6,482 bases of DNA. Origin: Planctomycetota bacterium. Its GTDB lineage: Bacteria > Planctomycetota > MHYJ01 > JACPRB01. Made by a program: the position numbers and the translations under genes. Shown here piece after piece: positions 5,662 to 6,482 of the stretch (position 1 is the stretch's first letter; every line of letters begins with the position of its first letter). The stretch covers positions 1 to 6,482 of the forward strand of contig JACQFK010000399.1 in assembly GCA_016200125.1 (NCBI GenBank). The letters run 5' to 3'. A model generated the notes under the pieces. The model made no database searches. It had not been told where the DNA came from and saw nothing but the letters and a program-made list of their open reading frames with translations.

Positions 5662-6482
5662 ATGGAAAAGGTCTGCGTCAATCACCCCGAGTCGCCGTCG
5701 GTCGGCTCCTGCAAGGCCTGCGAGAAGCCCGTGTGCCTCATGTGCATCGTCGAGGTGCAGGGCGTCTCGTTCTGCTCGGAGGCCTGCGGCTCGGCGTATC
5801 AGGAGGTCAAGGACTGGCTGGAGCGCCCCGCCGCAGACGAGGAGTGGAATCCGCTCGCCGAGGCGAAGTCCGAAGCCGCGGCCGCCCCGCCGCCTCCCCC
5901 GCCCGCCCCCGCGCCGGCCCCCGTGGCCGCCGTAGCCGCCCCCGAAACGCCCGCCCCCGCGCCGGCCCGGAAGCTCACGTCACCCTCCGGCACGGAAATG
6001 CGCGCCGCCCTGTCCACCGCGTTTTCGGAAGAGCCCCCGAAGCCGGCCCAGGCGCCTCCCACGGCCGCCCGGAGCAACACCTCGCTTTACGTCGCCATCG
6101 CCGCCACGGTGGCCATCATCATCGGCGCCATCGTCCTGCTCAATTCCTCCTCGCCGGAGACGCCGACGCCCATCGCCAAGACCGATCCGGTGAAGCCGGA
6201 GCCGCCCAAGCCCGAACCTGTCAAGCCGGAGCCCGTGAAGCCGCCGCCTCCCAAGCCGGAGCCGGTGAAGCCGGAGCCGCCGAAGCCCGAACCCGTGAAG
6301 CCGCCGCCTCCCAAGCCGGAACCGGTGAAGCCGGAGCCGCCGAAACCCGAGCCCGTCAAACCTCCGCCTCCCAAGCCGGAACCGGTGAAGCCGGAGCCGC
6401 CGAAACCCGAGCCCGTCAAACCTCCGCCTCCCAAGCCGGAACCGGTGAAGCCGGAGCCGCCGAAACCAGAGCCCGTCAAACC
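5662..6482 (+). CDS. B-box-like zinc-finger / single-TM / Pro-Lys-Glu rod protein, 3'-truncated
   Basis: Function unknown; 273 codons are visible and the frame is still open at the edge. Residues 5-42 carry eight evenly placed Cys/His ligands, C5-x2-H8-x8-C17-x2-C20-x4-C25-x2-C28-x9-C38-x3-C42. This resembles a two-zinc B-box module whose last pair is Cys-x3-Cys instead of His/His. An acidic stretch (about 46-70) and a Pro/Ala-rich linker (about 71-108, PAPAPAP twice) follow. One transmembrane helix spans about 142-160 (LYVAIAATVAIIIGAIVLL). From 174 onward the chain is only Pro, Lys, Glu and Val after the first two residues, built on KPEPV/KPEPP/KPPPP pentads. There is no N-terminal signal peptide, so I infer a cytoplasmic zinc finger and an outward-facing rod, an arrangement like the TonB stalk but without evidence of homology. 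The C-terminal domain is not visible. A strong GGAGG fixes the start. Confidence 0.88.
   Translation, partial: MEKVCVNHPESPSVGSCKACEKPVCLMCIVEVQGVSFCSEACGSAYQEVKDWLERPAADEEWNPLAEAKSEAAAAPPPPPPAPAPAPVAAVAAPETPAPAPARKLTSPSGTEMRAALSTAFSEEPPKPAQAPPTAARSNTSLYVAIAATVAIIIGAIVLLNSSSPETPTPIAKTDPVKPEPPKPEPVKPEPVKPPPPKPEPVKPEPPKPEPVKPPPPKPEPVKPEPPKPEPVKPPPPKPEPVKPEPPKPEPVKPPPPKPEPVKPEPPKPEPVK
5900..5968 (+). repeat. In-frame 21-bp direct repeat in the Pro/Ala linker
   Basis: An identical 21-nt stretch occurs at 5900-5920 and 5948-5968, offset by 48 nt and thus in the same reading frame. Both copies encode PAPAPA. Exact identity including third positions suggests a local duplication rather than chance convergence, although the base composition is very restricted here. 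Confidence 0.6.
6241..6482 (+). repeat. 60-bp tandem repeat, four full copies, continuing past the window
   Basis: Units at 6241-6300, 6301-6360, 6361-6420 and 6421-6480 each encode the same 20 residues, PPPPKPEPVKPEPPKPEPVK, and a fifth begins at 6481. Units 1 and 2 differ at 5 positions, 2 and 3 at 1 (6303/6363), and 3 and 4 at 1 (6408/6468); every change is synonymous. Each unit is four pentads with Lys at every fifth residue, so a 15-bp period is nested in the 60-bp one. The preceding segment, 6181-6240, is a diverged pentad version. The repeat lies inside the zinc-finger/rod protein. Confidence 0.95.

Noticed and set aside
3280..5685. 801-codon open frame on the minus strand, antisense to the transporter gene and running out of frame into nadE
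   Set aside because: Its translation is low-complexity (Asp/Arg/Gly/Glu/Val-rich), has no recognisable domain, and overlaps two well-conserved genes. Long antisense frames are expected at this GC content.
6087..6479. Minus-strand frame encoding a Gly/Ser/Phe/Thr repeat resembling a structural or adhesin protein
   Set aside because: It is the antisense reading of the Pro-Lys-Glu repeat. The plus strand has a strong GGAGG, a zinc finger and a membrane helix in one frame, and all repeat differences are synonymous in that plus-strand frame.
6241..6482. Regular 60-bp repeats considered as a CRISPR array
   Set aside because: Units are directly adjacent without variable spacers and form an in-frame coding repeat.
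5662..6482. Assignment as TonB because of the Pro-Lys/Pro-Glu stretch after one membrane helix
   Set aside because: TonB has a short cytoplasmic N-terminus without a zinc finger, and the diagnostic TonB C-terminal domain is not visible, so only an architectural analogy is justified.

Overview
The window is a GC-rich (about 70% by eye), gene-dense bacterial chromosome segment. It holds five protein genes, two of them cut by the window edges, and no sign of a phage, insertion sequence, CRISPR array or RNA gene. The gene content is mostly housekeeping. GC-rich codon use, promoters placed directly against start codons, a long fused glutamine-dependent NAD synthetase and a zinc-finger/transmembrane/Pro-Lys-Glu protein suggest an environmental, probably uncultivated, bacterium. 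Planctomycetota, Acidobacteriota or a similar phylum would fit, but nothing here fixes the phylum.

Layout. (1) 1-1269, +: the C-terminal ~85% of 4-alpha-glucanotransferase (malQ), with its start outside the window. (2) 1313-1672, +: a 119-aa beta-rich protein of unknown function, behind its own promoter and apparently leaderless. (3) 1673-1730: a short, less GC-rich convergent spacer with tandem CCAAC-type heptamers. (4) 1731-3659, -: complete glutamine-hydrolysing NAD+ synthetase (nadE, nitrilase plus synthetase domains), also apparently leaderless. (5) 3660-3756: a divergent promoter region with a 10-bp direct repeat spaced 21 bp start to start. (6) 3757-5580, +: a complete SulP/SLC26 anion transporter with a STAS domain, most like E. 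coli DauA. (7) 5662-6482, +: the N-terminal part of a protein with a B-box-like zinc-binding module, a Pro/Ala linker, one transmembrane helix and a Pro-Lys-Glu repeat rod running off the window.

How the genes relate. Glycogen/maltodextrin metabolism, NAD synthesis and anion/dicarboxylate transport are not an obvious pathway. Each complete gene seems to have its own promoter, so this looks like neighbouring single-gene units rather than one operon. The least conventional item is the zinc-finger/rod protein at the right edge: four 60-bp units encode an identical 20-residue sequence and differ only at synonymous positions. I see no convincing new defence or mobile system.
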